13,579 bases of DNA from an uncultured Pseudomonadota bacterium (GCA_946480245.1 CAMLIZ010000126.1:1-13579), one strand, 5' to 3'. Numbered from the stretch's first letter, positions 1-8,789 are shown. A program made the numbers and translations. The notes: generated by a model from the letters alone, not told the origin.

Positions 1-936
1 CACGTGCACGAAGGTGTCGGAGCCGGAGATCTCGGCCAGCTCCACGGTGCCCGGCAGCGCCACGTCACCGGGCCGCTGCTGCACGCGCAGGGCGCCCGCG
101 CGCAGGCCGATCGTGAGGTCGCTCGACAAGCCCTTGGCACCGGGCGGCAGCGGCACGCTGAGCTGCAAGCCGCTGCTCAGCTGCACGCCCAGCGAGGCCG
201 CGTGCCCGGACACCAGGTTCATCGGCGGATCACTGAACGCGCGCGCCACGCGGATCGAGCGCGGGTGGTGGAACACCTCGGCGGTGGGTCCGTACTGCAG
301 CAGCTCGCCCTGGTCCATCACCGCGGTGTAGCCGCCCAGCAGCAGCGCCTCGGTGGGCTCGGTGGTGGCGTACACGACGGTGGACTCCCCGCCCGCGAAC
401 AGTGCCGAGAGCTCGTCGCGCAGCTCCTCGCGCAGCTTGTAGTCCAGGTTGACCAGGGGCTCGTCGAGCAGCATCAGCGGTGCATTCTTGGCCAGTGCGC
501 GGGCCAGCGCCACACGTTGCTGCTGACCGCCCGACAGCTCCGCCGGCAGGCGCTTCAGAAAGGGCTCGATGTGCAGCCGCGCGGCCAGCTCCTCCACCCG
601 GCGCGCAATCGCCGCGCGGTCCTTCCCGCCACGCAGCTTGAGGGGCGAGGCGATGTTGTCGAACACGCTCATCGACGGATAGTTGATGAACTGCTGATAC
701 ACCATCGCGACGTTGCGCTCGCGCACCGGCACGCCGGTGACGTCGTGCCCATCGACCTTGACGCGGCCCTCGCTGGGCGCGTCCAGCCCGGCCATCAGTC
801 GCATCAGCGTGGTCTTGCCGGCCTGCGTGGCGCCGAGCAGCACCGTCACTGCCTGCGGCTGCAGGCGCAGGTCCATCGGGTACAGGTGGGTGCTGGGGCC
901 CACCTGCTTGCGGACGCGTTCCAGCGTCAGTTCCAT
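1..936 (-). CDS. glpS: GlpS-type glycerol ABC transporter ATP-binding protein (3' end outside window)
   Basis: ATPase subunit of an importer of the GlpSTPQV (glycerol) type, expected at the cytoplasmic face of the inner membrane. 312 residues are visible and no stop is reached; relatives run about 350-360, so roughly the last 40-50 residues are missing. Visible motifs are a Walker A GATQAGKT (residues 35-42), a Q-loop in VYQQFINYP, the ABC signature LSGGQ (134-138) and a Walker B LMLLDEP with D158 and E159. Where classical sugar-importer ATPases have the H-loop VTHDQ, this protein reads YATTEP, with Thr192 in place of the switch histidine. The ATG overlaps the last 10 bases of glpD and is preceded by GGAGAAGG inside glpD, so translation is probably coupled to it. 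The link to glpD, glpK and glpR supports glycerol over maltose or general G3P import (UgpC-like). The family is firm; substrate is inferred from context. Confidence 0.9.
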   Translation of the reverse strand, partial: MELTLERVRKQVGPSTHLYPMDLRLQPQAVTVLLGATQAGKTTLMRLMAGLDAPSEGRVKVDGHDVTGVPVRERNVAMVYQQFINYPSMSVFDNIASPLKLRGGKDRAAIARRVEELAARLHIEPFLKRLPAELSGGQQQRVALARALAKNAPLMLLDEPLVNLDYKLREELRDELSALFAGGESTVVYATTEPTEALLLGGYTAVMDQGELLQYGPTAEVFHHPRSIRVARAFSDPPMNLVSGHAASLGVQLSSGLQLSVPLPPGAKGLSSDLTIGLRAGALRVQQRPGDVALPGTVELAEISGSDTFVHV

Positions 937-2510
937 GCCTTCTCCATCGGGTTGGCGGTGGCCGCCGAATTGGCGCCGAACTCGCGTTGCCACCAGGCGC
1001 TGACGGCCTCGCGCTCGTCATCTGCCAAGTGCAGGCCGAGCTTGGTGCGGCGCCACAGCACGTCGTCGATGTGCCGTGCCCACTCATGCTTGTGCAGATA
1101 GCGCAGCTCGGCCTCGTACACACCGGGCGCGACGCACTCGCCGGCGCCGCTGCGGTCGAGGAACAGCGCCACGCGGCTGCCGTAGTCGCGCGCCCAGCGC
1201 TGCAGCAGGCGCTCCGGCAGGGCCGGATGCGCGGCCTGCAAGGCGCGCTGGAAGCGCTGCAGATCGGTGTCGGGGCGCAGCGGCGCGCCGATCCATTCGC
1301 GCAGGTCACCGCCGGGCAGCAGCGCGCCGTCGGTCCAGGCCGCGCGCCGTTCGCCGAGCGGCGCGCACAGCAGGTCGGCCGCTTCCTCTGCGAGCTTGCG
1401 GAAGGTGGTGATCTTGCCGCCCCACACGCTGAGCAAGGGCGCGGCGCCGGTGTCCAGCTCGAGCAGGTAGTCGCGCGTGACGGCGGAGGCGTCGCTCGCC
1501 TCGTCGTCCAGCAGCGGGCGCACGCCGGAGTAGCTCCACACCACGTCGCCCGGCCGCACCGGGTGTTCGAAGTAGCGGCTGGCCTGGTCGCACAGGTAGC
1601 GCACTTCGTCGGCATCGATCTTCGGCGCACCGATCGGTCCGGTGTCTTCCACGTCGGTGGTGCCGATCAGCGTGAAGTCGTGCTCGTACGGAATGGCGAA
1701 GATGATGCGCTTGTCGGGGTTCTGGAAGATGTAGGCGTGGTCGTGCTCGAACAGCTTGCGCACCACGATGTGGCTGCCCTTGACCAGCCGCAGCCCCTTG
1801 GTGCCCGGCAGGTGTGCCTGCTCGCGCAGGAACTGCGCCGCCCACGGACCGGCCGCGTTGACCAGCGCGCGCGCGCTCACGGACTCGCTGCGGCCGTCGT
1901 CATGCTGCAGGCTGGCACGCCAGCCGGCGGCACTGCGCTGCACGTCGGCGCAGCGGCAGCGCGTGAGGATGCGCGCACCGTGCTGCGCGGCGTCGATCGC
2001 ATTCAGCACCACCAGGCGCGCATCGTCCACCCAGCCGTCGGAGTACACGAATCCCTTGGTGAAGCGCGCCTGCAGCGGCTGCCCGGTAACGTGCCCGCGC
2101 AGGTTCACGGTGCGCGAAGGCGGCAGCCATTCACGGCGCGCCAGGTGGTCGTACAGGAACAAGCCGGCGCGGATCATCCACACCGGCCGCATCGAAGGGT
2201 CGTGAGGCATCACGAAGCGCAGCGGCCGCATGATGTGCGGCGCGCTCTTCAGCAGCACCTCGCGCTCGGCCAGCGCCTTGCGCACCAGCGAGAACTCGTA
2301 GTACTCGAGGTAGCGCAGGCCGCCGTGGATCAGCTTGGTGGAGGCCGACGAGGTGTGCGCGGCGAGGTCGTCCTTCTCGCACAGCAGCACCTTCAGCCCG
2401 CGGCCGGCCAGGTCGCGCGCTATGCCGGCACCGTTGATGCCGCCGCCGACCACCAGCACGTCGCACGAGGAAGCGCCGGCGTTGCCGCCGGCCGCAGGGG
2501 AAGCGCTCAC
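927..2510 (-). CDS. glpD: Aerobic glycerol-3-phosphate dehydrogenase
   Basis: FAD-dependent, membrane-associated enzyme oxidising sn-glycerol-3-phosphate to dihydroxyacetone phosphate and passing electrons to quinone. The 527-residue product has the dinucleotide-binding GGGINGAG at residues 22-29, then CEKDDLA and the family block HTSSASTKLIHGGLRYLE (52-69). Further on are NAAGPWA, IGTTDVED, the YSGVRPL segment and SVWGGKITTFRKLAE, all typical of GlpD, followed by the C-terminal helical domain. Length is close to the usual 500-530. The chosen start is GTG at 2510, about 20 residues before the Rossmann motif; only a weak GGAAC lies upstream. Its 3' end overlaps glpS by 10 bases, so glpD and glpS form the head of a leftward operon divergent from glpR-glpK. 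Repression by GlpR is inferred from the locus layout. Confidence 0.96.
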   Translation of the reverse strand: MSASPAAGGNAGASSCDVLVVGGGINGAGIARDLAGRGLKVLLCEKDDLAAHTSSASTKLIHGGLRYLEYYEFSLVRKALAEREVLLKSAPHIMRPLRFVMPHDPSMRPVWMIRAGLFLYDHLARREWLPPSRTVNLRGHVTGQPLQARFTKGFVYSDGWVDDARLVVLNAIDAAQHGARILTRCRCADVQRSAAGWRASLQHDDGRSESVSARALVNAAGPWAAQFLREQAHLPGTKGLRLVKGSHIVVRKLFEHDHAYIFQNPDKRIIFAIPYEHDFTLIGTTDVEDTGPIGAPKIDADEVRYLCDQASRYFEHPVRPGDVVWSYSGVRPLLDDEASDASAVTRDYLLELDTGAAPLLSVWGGKITTFRKLAEEAADLLCAPLGERRAAWTDGALLPGGDLREWIGAPLRPDTDLQRFQRALQAAHPALPERLLQRWARDYGSRVALFLDRSGAGECVAPGVYEAELRYLHKHEWARHIDDVLWRRTKLGLHLADDEREAVSAWWQREFGANSAATANPMEKAWN

Positions 2511-2585
2511 GAAGTTGTTCCGTTGTCGGGTGGGGCGCGCCGGTTGGCTTGTCTCGGTGGCGCGCCGCCAAGTGTGGCTTGCAGG

Positions 2586-2643
2586 TTCGCGTGTTCTTCG
2601 ATTTTGATCTTTTGCTTTTCGCTTTTTTTCGTTTTAGCGCGAA
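2586..2643. promoter_or_regulatory. Phased TTCG repeats, candidate GlpR operator
   Basis: TTCG occurs at 2586, 2597, 2618 and 2628, and an inverted CGAA lies at 2640-2643. The CG steps therefore sit 11, 21, 10 and 10 bases apart, close to whole helical turns (10.5 and 21). The gap between the second and third elements is filled by the related words TTTTGA and TTTTGC. DeoR-family repressors, including E. coli GlpR, bind operators containing TTCG/CGAA half-sites, so this array in the glpD/glpR gap is the natural operator candidate. The spacing is directly visible; binding by GlpR is inferred. Confidence 0.5.
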
Positions 2644-2659
2644 CCGTGAATTTCTACAA
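2631..2659 (-). promoter_or_regulatory. Possible sigma-70-like promoter for glpD-glpS
   Basis: On the minus strand TTGTAG (2654-2659) is followed after 17 bases by TAAAAC (2631-2636). Each hexamer matches its consensus at four of six positions with ideal spacing. The phased TTCG/CGAA elements overlap its -10 and the presumed start region, where a repressor would block transcription. The match is modest and other arrangements are possible. Confidence 0.33.
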
Positions 2660-2788
2660 GCGGGATCGACCTCATGGTGTTCCCTAGGTGGCGTGGGCTA
2701 CGCTGCGGGCGCTGGCGGTCTTGCGCGTTTGGTTTCGTGCAGAACCGTCCCGGCGCGTTTCGATCTCCGACCCCTCGCTCATTCGCCC

Positions 2789-3573
2789 GTGTCCGCCTTC
2801 ATCCCCAACCCGCGCCAGTCCGGCATGCTCGAACTCGTGCGCGAGCGCGGCACCGTCACCGTGGAGGCGCTGGCCGAGCAGTTCGCGGTGACCCTGCAGA
2901 CGGTGCGGCGCGACGTGAAGCTGCTGGCCGACGCCGGCCTGCTGGCGCGCTACCACGGTGGTGCGCGCACCGCCGCCTCCACCACCGAGAACATCGCCTA
3001 CCGCCAGCGCCAGCAGATCAATGCCGACGCCAAGCGGCGCATCGGCCGCGCGGTGGCGCGCCAGGTGCCCGAGGGCTGCTCGCTGATCCTCAACATCGGC
3101 ACCACCACCGAGGCGGTGGCGCAGGCGCTGCTGCAGCACAAGGGGCTGCGCGTGATCACCAACAACCTCAACGTGGCCGCGATCCTGGCCGACAACGCCG
3201 ACTGCGAGGTGATCGTGGCCGGCGGCTCGGTGCGCTCGCGCGACCGCGGCATCGTCGGCGAGGCGGCGGTCGACTTCATCCGCCAGTTTCGCGTCGACAT
3301 CGCGCTGATCGGTATCTCGGGCATCGAATCGGATGGCACCTTGCGCGACTACGACTACCGCGAGGTGAAGGTGGCGCGCGCCATCGTCGAGCAGGCGCGC
3401 GAGGTGTGGCTGGCCGCCGACCACAGCAAGTTCAACCGACCCGCGATGGTGGAGCTAGCGCGCATCGACCAGATCGACCGTCTCTTCACCGACCAGCCGC
3501 CGCCCGACCCGTTCACCGCGTTGCTGGCCGAGGCCGACGTGCAGCTGGTGGTGGCCGATCCGAAGGAGGACGC

Positions 3574-3577
<4 letters not shown>
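2789..3577 (+). CDS. glpR: GlpR, DeoR-family repressor of glycerol-3-phosphate metabolism
   Basis: Transcriptional repressor whose family members release DNA on binding glycerol-3-phosphate. With GTG at 2789 the product has 262 residues, against about 252 for E. coli GlpR. The N-terminal winged HTH includes [13 protein letters not shown] and the recognition helix QTVRRDV (37-43), followed by ARYHGGA. The DeoR effector domain shows [52 protein letters not shown] and ADHSKFNR, closely matching E. coli GlpR as I recall it. GTG is preferred because it puts the N-terminus about where E. coli GlpR begins; no convincing ribosome site precedes it. The frame is open upstream to 2549, and the next ATG (2825) would clip the HTH. 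The stop overlaps the glpK start as ATGA, so regulator and kinase are probably co-translated, which would also make glpR autoregulated. Confidence 0.94.
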
Positions 3578-5067
<1,490 letters not shown>

Positions 5068-5089
5068 ACTACGAGTTCTCGTGTTCGAT

Positions 5090-5115
5090 GCTGCTGACAG
5101 AACGTTGTCAGCAGC
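5090..5115 (+). terminator. Hairpin after glpK, terminator-like without U-tract
   Basis: GCTGCTGACA (5090-5099) pairs perfectly with TGTCAGCAGC (5106-5115) around a six-base loop, GAACGT. It begins 23 bases after the glpK stop. No run of T follows on the + strand, so it may be an mRNA-stabilising or Rho-associated structure rather than an intrinsic terminator. Confidence 0.5.
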
Positions 5116-5163
5116 CGGCGCGCAGCATGACGCCTCCGATCCATACCGCTCAGGAGAGAAGTC

Positions 5164-5550
5164 ATGTCGCAAGCCACCCTGCATTCCGTCACCTGGTTCG
5201 AGATCCCCGTGTCCGACTTAGAGCGGGCCGAAGCGTTCTACGGCCAGGTGTGCAACCAGCCGCTGCGCCGGGAGACGATGGGCGAAGCCACGATGTCGGT
5301 GTTTCCGAAAAGCGAGGACGGCGTCGGCGGCTGCCTGTTCACGAGCCCGAATGCGAGCGCGCCCAGCCAGCACGGCACGCTCGTGTACCTGAACGCCGAT
5401 CCGTCGCTCGATGCGGCGCTCGGGCGCGTCGAGAAAGCGGGCGGCAAGGTGACGCTGCCGCCGGTCGCCTTGCCCGAAGGCATGGGCTATTTCGCGCACA
5501 TCGTCGACACCGAGGGCAATCGCGTGGGCCTGCACGCGATGCGCCGCTGA
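5164..5550 (+). CDS. VOC-fold (glyoxalase/bleomycin-resistance superfamily) protein
   Basis: A 128-residue single-module vicinal oxygen chelate protein. The family-typical opening TLHSVTWFEIPVSDLERAEAFY is followed by VGGCLF, HGTLVYLN, DAALGRVEKAGGKVTLPP, GYFAHIVDTEGNRVGLHAM, the pattern of COG3324-type small VOC proteins annotated as related to lactoylglutathione lyase. These usually act as dimers, with paired modules forming the active site; substrate is not predictable. H7 and the GLH near the C-terminus are possible metal-ligand positions, though I cannot assign them without a structure. The ATG is preceded by CAGGAGAGAA at good spacing. It lies 96 bases after glpK past a hairpin and 179 bases before a YafY-type regulator in the same direction, a pairing that suggests the regulator controls it. 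It carries a TTA leucine codon (5218-5220), rare in this GC-rich DNA. Confidence 0.88.
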   Translation: MSQATLHSVTWFEIPVSDLERAEAFYGQVCNQPLRRETMGEATMSVFPKSEDGVGGCLFTSPNASAPSQHGTLVYLNADPSLDAALGRVEKAGGKVTLPPVALPEGMGYFAHIVDTEGNRVGLHAMRR

Positions 5551-5570
5551 TGCTGTGGTACTGGCGCCGC

Positions 5571-5594
5571 GCACGCGGCCCGCAGGGCCCGTGC
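5571..5594 (+). terminator. GC-rich hairpin downstream of the VOC gene
   Basis: GCACG-C-GGCCC (5571-5581) can fold with GGGCC-CGTGC (5585-5594) around a GCA loop, leaving one bulged C. It starts 20 bases after the VOC stop. No T-run follows, so it is a weak terminator candidate. The rest of the 5551-5729 gap shows nothing else I can name. Confidence 0.3.
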
Positions 5595-5729
5595 AGTGCC
5601 CGCACGCCATCGCCCGGCGGTGCGGCTGTGCCGCACTTGCCCCCGCGCTGCGTTGCGCCGCGCGCGCCCGCCTCCGTGGCGCGTTGAGCTGACGCACGCC
5701 ACACCGAGCCCGCGCGACACTCGCCCTCC

Positions 5730-6419
5730 ATGCGCCGTGCAGACCGCCTCTTCCAAGTCGTGCAGATCGTCCGCGGACGCCGCCTGTCCACTGCCGACTT
5801 CATCGCGCAGCGGCTCGAGGTGTCGGTGCGCACCGTCTATCGCGACGTGGCGGACCTGCAGGCGCAGGGGGTGCCGATCGAAGGCGAGGCGGGCGTCGGC
5901 TACCGCATGCGCGCCGGCTTCGACCTGCCGCCCCTGATGTTCACCACCGACGAAGCCCAGGCGCTGGTGGCGTCGGTGCGGCTGGCGCAATCACGGCTCG
6001 ACGAGGCCTTGGCCGGGCAGGCTGAGGCGGCGCTGAGCAAGATCCTCGCGGTGCTGCCCGCGGCCGCGCGCGCCGCTGCCGAGGGGCTGGCCTTGTATGC
6101 GCCGCCGGTGGGGGTAGACCCGGCCACGCGGGCACGGCTGGAGCCCTTGCGCCGCGCCGCGGAGGGCCGCCGCGTGGTGCAGCTGCACTACCGCGACCTG
6201 AAGGAGGCCGAGAGCCAGCGCCGCGTGCGCCCGCTCGGCTGCTTCTTCTGGAGCGAGGTATGGACGCTGGCCGCCTGGTGCGAGCTGCGTGACGGCTTTC
6301 GCAACTTCCGCGTCGACCGCATCGTGCAGCTGCAGGTGCTCGACGAACGCTTCCGCGACGAACCCGGCCGCACGCTGGCGGACTTGTTCCGCTTCTACGA
6401 AGTGGGCGCCAGGGACTGA
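5730..6419 (+). CDS. YafY-family transcriptional regulator (HTH + WYL domain)
   Basis: A 229-residue regulator. Residues about 2-57 form an HTH_11-type winged helix: RRADRLFQVVQIVRG, then LSTADFIAQRLEVSVRTVYRDVADLQ and a wing ending GVGYRM. Residues about 135-220 are a WYL-type ligand-sensing domain, with RRVVQLHYRDLKEAES, RVRPLGCFFWSEVWTLAAWCELR and FRNFRVDRIVQLQVL. The eponymous W-Y-L appears as W-T-L, a variant seen in many YafY-like proteins. WYL regulators are common next to small enzymes and stress genes; here the likely target is the upstream VOC gene. The ATG at 5730 gives the standard MRRADRLFQ start; no strong ribosome site is seen. Ligand and regulatory sign are unknown. It ends 7 bases from the convergent priA stop. 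Confidence 0.9.
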   Translation: MRRADRLFQVVQIVRGRRLSTADFIAQRLEVSVRTVYRDVADLQAQGVPIEGEAGVGYRMRAGFDLPPLMFTTDEAQALVASVRLAQSRLDEALAGQAEAALSKILAVLPAAARAAAEGLALYAPPVGVDPATRARLEPLRRAAEGRRVVQLHYRDLKEAESQRRVRPLGCFFWSEVWTLAAWCELRDGFRNFRVDRIVQLQVLDERFRDEPGRTLADLFRFYEVGARD

Positions 6420-6426
6420 GCCGGCC

Positions 6427-8502
6427 TCAGATCGCCAGCGGGTCCACATCCACCGCCCAGCGCAGCAGGCCCTTGTGCGCCGCCCGCAGCGCGTGCAACT
6501 GCGGCACCCAACCGGCCAGCAAGCGTTGCAGCGCCACGCGCGAGGGCGACTCCAGCAGCATCTGCATGCGCTCCACGTTGGCCACGCGCGACACCGCGTG
6601 CGGCACCGGCGGATACACGGTGACGGCCGCGGCCTCGGGGGCCTGCGCTGCCAGCGCGGCGGCACCTTCCAGGAAGGCCTGCGCGGCGTCCACGGTGCGC
6701 GCCTCCGCGCGCAGCAACGCCAGGCTGGCAAACGGTGGCAGGCCCGCGCTCTGCCGCTCGCGCAATTGCCCGGCCGCAAAGGCGTCGAAGTCGTGCGCGC
6801 GCAGCGCCGCGTACAGCGCGTGCTGCGGATGCCAGGTCTGCACCCACATCTCGCTGTGCGCGCCCGCCTGCGCGTCACGCCCGGCGCGGCCGGCGGCCTG
6901 CATCAGCAACGCAAACAAGCGTTCAGGCGCGCGGAAGTCGCTGGTGAACAGCGCGCTGTCGGGGTTCACCGCGGCCACCAGCGTGATGCGTCGGAAGTCG
7001 TGGCCCTTGGCGATCATCTGCGTGCCCACCAATACGTCCACCTCGCCCGCGTGCACGGCATTGAGGCGCGCCTCGAGCGCGCCCTTGGCACGCGTGCTGT
7101 CGGCGTCGATGCGGGCGATGCGCGCGCCGGGCAGCAGCTCCGCCAGCTGCTCTTCCAGGCGCTCGGTGCCGCGGCCGATCGGCGAGATGTCGAGGTTGCC
7201 GCAGTCCGGGCAGGCGCGCGGCACACGCTCGGAGAAGCCGCAGTGGTGGCAGCGCAGCAGGCGCTCGGCCTTGTGGAACACGCGCCAGGCGCTGCAGTGC
7301 GGGCAGCCGCTCTTCCAGCCGCAGGCGCTGCAATGCAGCACCGGCGCATAGCCGCGGCGGTTGAGGAACAGCAGGCTTTGCTCGGCGCGCTCGAGCCGCT
7401 GCTTCAGCGCGTCGAGCAGCGGTGCCGACAACACGGTGACGCCGTGCGTCGGCCGCGGCTGCAGGTTCATGTCCACCACGCGCACGCGCGGCAAAGCGCC
7501 GCCGCCAATGCGGTGCTGCATGGACAGCTTGAGGTAGCGGCCGCCTTGCGCGTGCTGCCAGCTTTCGAGTGAGGGCGTCGCCGAGCCCAGCAGCACCGGC
7601 ACGCGTTCCAGGTGCCCGCGGTACACGGCGAGGTCGCGCGCCGAGTAGCGCGCGCCTTCCTGCTGCTTGTACGAGGGGTCGTGCTCCTCGTCGACCACGA
7701 TCAGCCCCAGCCGCGGCAACGACGCGAACACTGCCAGCCGCGTGCCGAGCACCAGATCGGCGTGCCCCAGGTGCGCCGCCAGCCAGTGCGCAAGGCGCTG
7801 CGCCGGCGTGAGGCTGCTGTGCAAGGCCACCAGCCGGCGATCTGCGAAGCGCTGCTCGAAGCGCGCCTGCAACTGCGGCGTGAGGTTGATCTCCGGCACC
7901 AGCACCAGCACTTGCCGGCCGGCGGCCAGTGCCTGCTCGGCGGCCTGCAGGTACACCTCGGTCTTGCCGCTGCCGGTAACGCCGTACAGCAGCGCCGGCC
8001 GCGGCGCGTCCTCGGCTGCGGTGGCACGCAGCGCGGCCAGCACGGCCTGCTGCTCGTCGTTGAGCACGGGTGCGCACGTGGCTTCGCGTGCCGCCGCCCG
8101 CGGCGCGGCGGCCGCGCGCACCACCCGCTTCGCGAGCTTTGCGTTGTCCAGCGTGTGCAACTGCGGCGGCAGCACCGACGCCGCCAGTTCGCCCACGCCG
8201 CGCTGGTAGTAGGCCGCGGCAAAGTCGACCAGTGCGAGCCAGGAGGCACCCAGTGGCGGCAGCGCGTCCAGCACATGCGCCACGCCGCGCAGCGATCCGG
8301 GCAGATCCGGCGATTCCGCGCCGCCGTCGAGCTCATGCCACACGACGCCCAGCACCTCGCGACGCCCGAAGGGCACGCGCACCAGCGTGCCCGGCGGCAC
8401 GCGGGTCGTCGCGCCATAGGTCAGTGGCCCCTGCAGGCCGCTGTGCTGCGGCACCTCCACCGCCACAGGCAACCGGCAGGCGAACACCGAATCTTCATTC
8501 AC
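6427..8502 (-). CDS. priA: Primosomal protein N' (replication restart 3'-to-5' helicase PriA)
   Basis: PriA recognises abandoned replication forks and reloads DnaB. The 691-residue product is somewhat shorter than E. coli PriA (732). The N-terminal DNA-binding part includes VPPGTLVRVPFGRREVLGVVW. Helicase motifs are Walker A GVTGSGKT (174-181), DEEHD (271-275), LGSATPS, GTQMIAKGHDF and QAAGRAGR. Between the helicase lobes lies the zinc-binding region with eight cysteines from C391 to C434 (CSAC, CPHC, CHHC, CPDC). The start is uncertain: GTG at 8502 is used, but a second GTG six codons later is also compatible, and neither has a good ribosome site. A perfect DnaA box lies about 60 bases upstream. 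The stop is 7 bases from that of the convergent YafY-type gene, so the two 3' ends share almost no terminator space. Confidence 0.97.
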   Translation of the reverse strand: MNEDSVFACRLPVAVEVPQHSGLQGPLTYGATTRVPPGTLVRVPFGRREVLGVVWHELDGGAESPDLPGSLRGVAHVLDALPPLGASWLALVDFAAAYYQRGVGELAASVLPPQLHTLDNAKLAKRVVRAAAAPRAAAREATCAPVLNDEQQAVLAALRATAAEDAPRPALLYGVTGSGKTEVYLQAAEQALAAGRQVLVLVPEINLTPQLQARFEQRFADRRLVALHSSLTPAQRLAHWLAAHLGHADLVLGTRLAVFASLPRLGLIVVDEEHDPSYKQQEGARYSARDLAVYRGHLERVPVLLGSATPSLESWQHAQGGRYLKLSMQHRIGGGALPRVRVVDMNLQPRPTHGVTVLSAPLLDALKQRLERAEQSLLFLNRRGYAPVLHCSACGWKSGCPHCSAWRVFHKAERLLRCHHCGFSERVPRACPDCGNLDISPIGRGTERLEEQLAELLPGARIARIDADSTRAKGALEARLNAVHAGEVDVLVGTQMIAKGHDFRRITLVAAVNPDSALFTSDFRAPERLFALLMQAAGRAGRDAQAGAHSEMWVQTWHPQHALYAALRAHDFDAFAAGQLRERQSAGLPPFASLALLRAEARTVDAAQAFLEGAAALAAQAPEAAAVTVYPPVPHAVSRVANVERMQMLLESPSRVALQRLLAGWVPQLHALRAAHKGLLRWAVDVDPLAI

Positions 8503-8529
8503 AGTTGAAGGATCGCCGCTAAGTTCATG

Positions 8530-8556
8530 ATTAAAAACGGCTTTCTCACCTGTCCA
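8530..8556 (-). promoter_or_regulatory. Weak promoter candidate for priA
   Basis: On the minus strand TGGACA (8551-8556) and TTTAAT (8530-8535) each match the sigma-70 hexamers at five of six positions, but spacing is only 15 bases. The start would fall about 20 bases before the priA GTG. The DnaA box lies immediately upstream of the -35. Confidence 0.27.
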
Positions 8557-8563
8557 CGTTTTC

Positions 8564-8572
8564 TGTGGATAA
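8564..8572 (-). promoter_or_regulatory. Perfect DnaA box (TTATCCACA)
   Basis: The + strand reads TGTGGATAA, the exact complement of the high-affinity DnaA consensus TTATCCACA. Its GTGGA core is mirrored by TCCAC at 8553-8557, and TTTGTGGGAAA follows at 8574-8584 as a degenerate repeat. The site is upstream of priA and near the presumed atp-operon end of the chromosome, which in many betaproteobacteria is close to oriC. The match is exact; function is inferred. Confidence 0.6.
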
Positions 8573-8750
8573 CTTTGTGGGAAAGCTGGCGGTGAGCGCG
8601 CTAAGCGCTTGATCTGCTTGGCTTGTTTTTCCGGTGCTCACGGGCGAGGCAGCGGAAGCACTCAATCAAATCAACGACTTACGCTTACCTAGGGAAAACC
8701 TGATGGTGCGTTGCAGAACGATTTACTCGCCTACAGGCCGCTGTCAGTTT

Positions 8751-8759
8751 TGGGGATAA
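8751..8759 (-). promoter_or_regulatory. DnaA-box-like site with one mismatch
   Basis: TGGGGATAA on the + strand differs from the DnaA-box complement TGTGGATAA at one base. It lies 187 bases from the perfect box in the same orientation, within the same gap. Alone it would be weak evidence. Confidence 0.3.
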
Positions 8760-8789
8760 GTCAAGCCCCGAATGTGCCGCGACGATACC

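Larger units (their letters stand above)
2511..2788. promoter_or_regulatory. Divergent control region between glpDS and glpRK
   Basis: This 278-base gap separates leftward glpD from rightward glpR and must hold promoters for both units. Its centre (about 2595-2660) is much richer in A/T than the surrounding coding DNA and contains repeated TTTT-CG and TTTT-G words. The stretch from about 2690 to 2788 stays open in the glpR frame, so a longer GlpR N-terminus is formally possible, but that part has no resemblance to the DeoR-family HTH start. Confidence 0.7.

Noticed and set aside
987..2687. A 566-codon open frame on the + strand opposite glpD
   Set aside because: The product is a low-diversity Arg/Ala/Gln/His/Val-rich string with no recognisable motif, as expected for the reverse complement of a GC-rich gene; glpD on the other strand is certain.
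2549..2788. An 80-residue N-terminal extension of GlpR
   Set aside because: The frame is open, but it would translate the AT-rich operator-like block, and GlpR homologues begin about ten residues before the HTH, matching the GTG at 2789.
2674..3573. A long N-terminal extension fused to GlpK
   Set aside because: It is the out-of-frame shadow of glpR; glpK has its own strong ribosome site and a canonical N-terminus at 3574.
6289..8508. Long + strand open frames opposite priA
   Set aside because: They mirror priA codons, show no motif, and would require priA, with complete helicase and zinc motifs, to be false.
8592..8641. Small RNA or attenuator based on the GTGAGC/GCTCAC pair
   Set aside because: The six-base arms are 38 bases apart with no stable internal structure or terminator, so chance pairing is likely.
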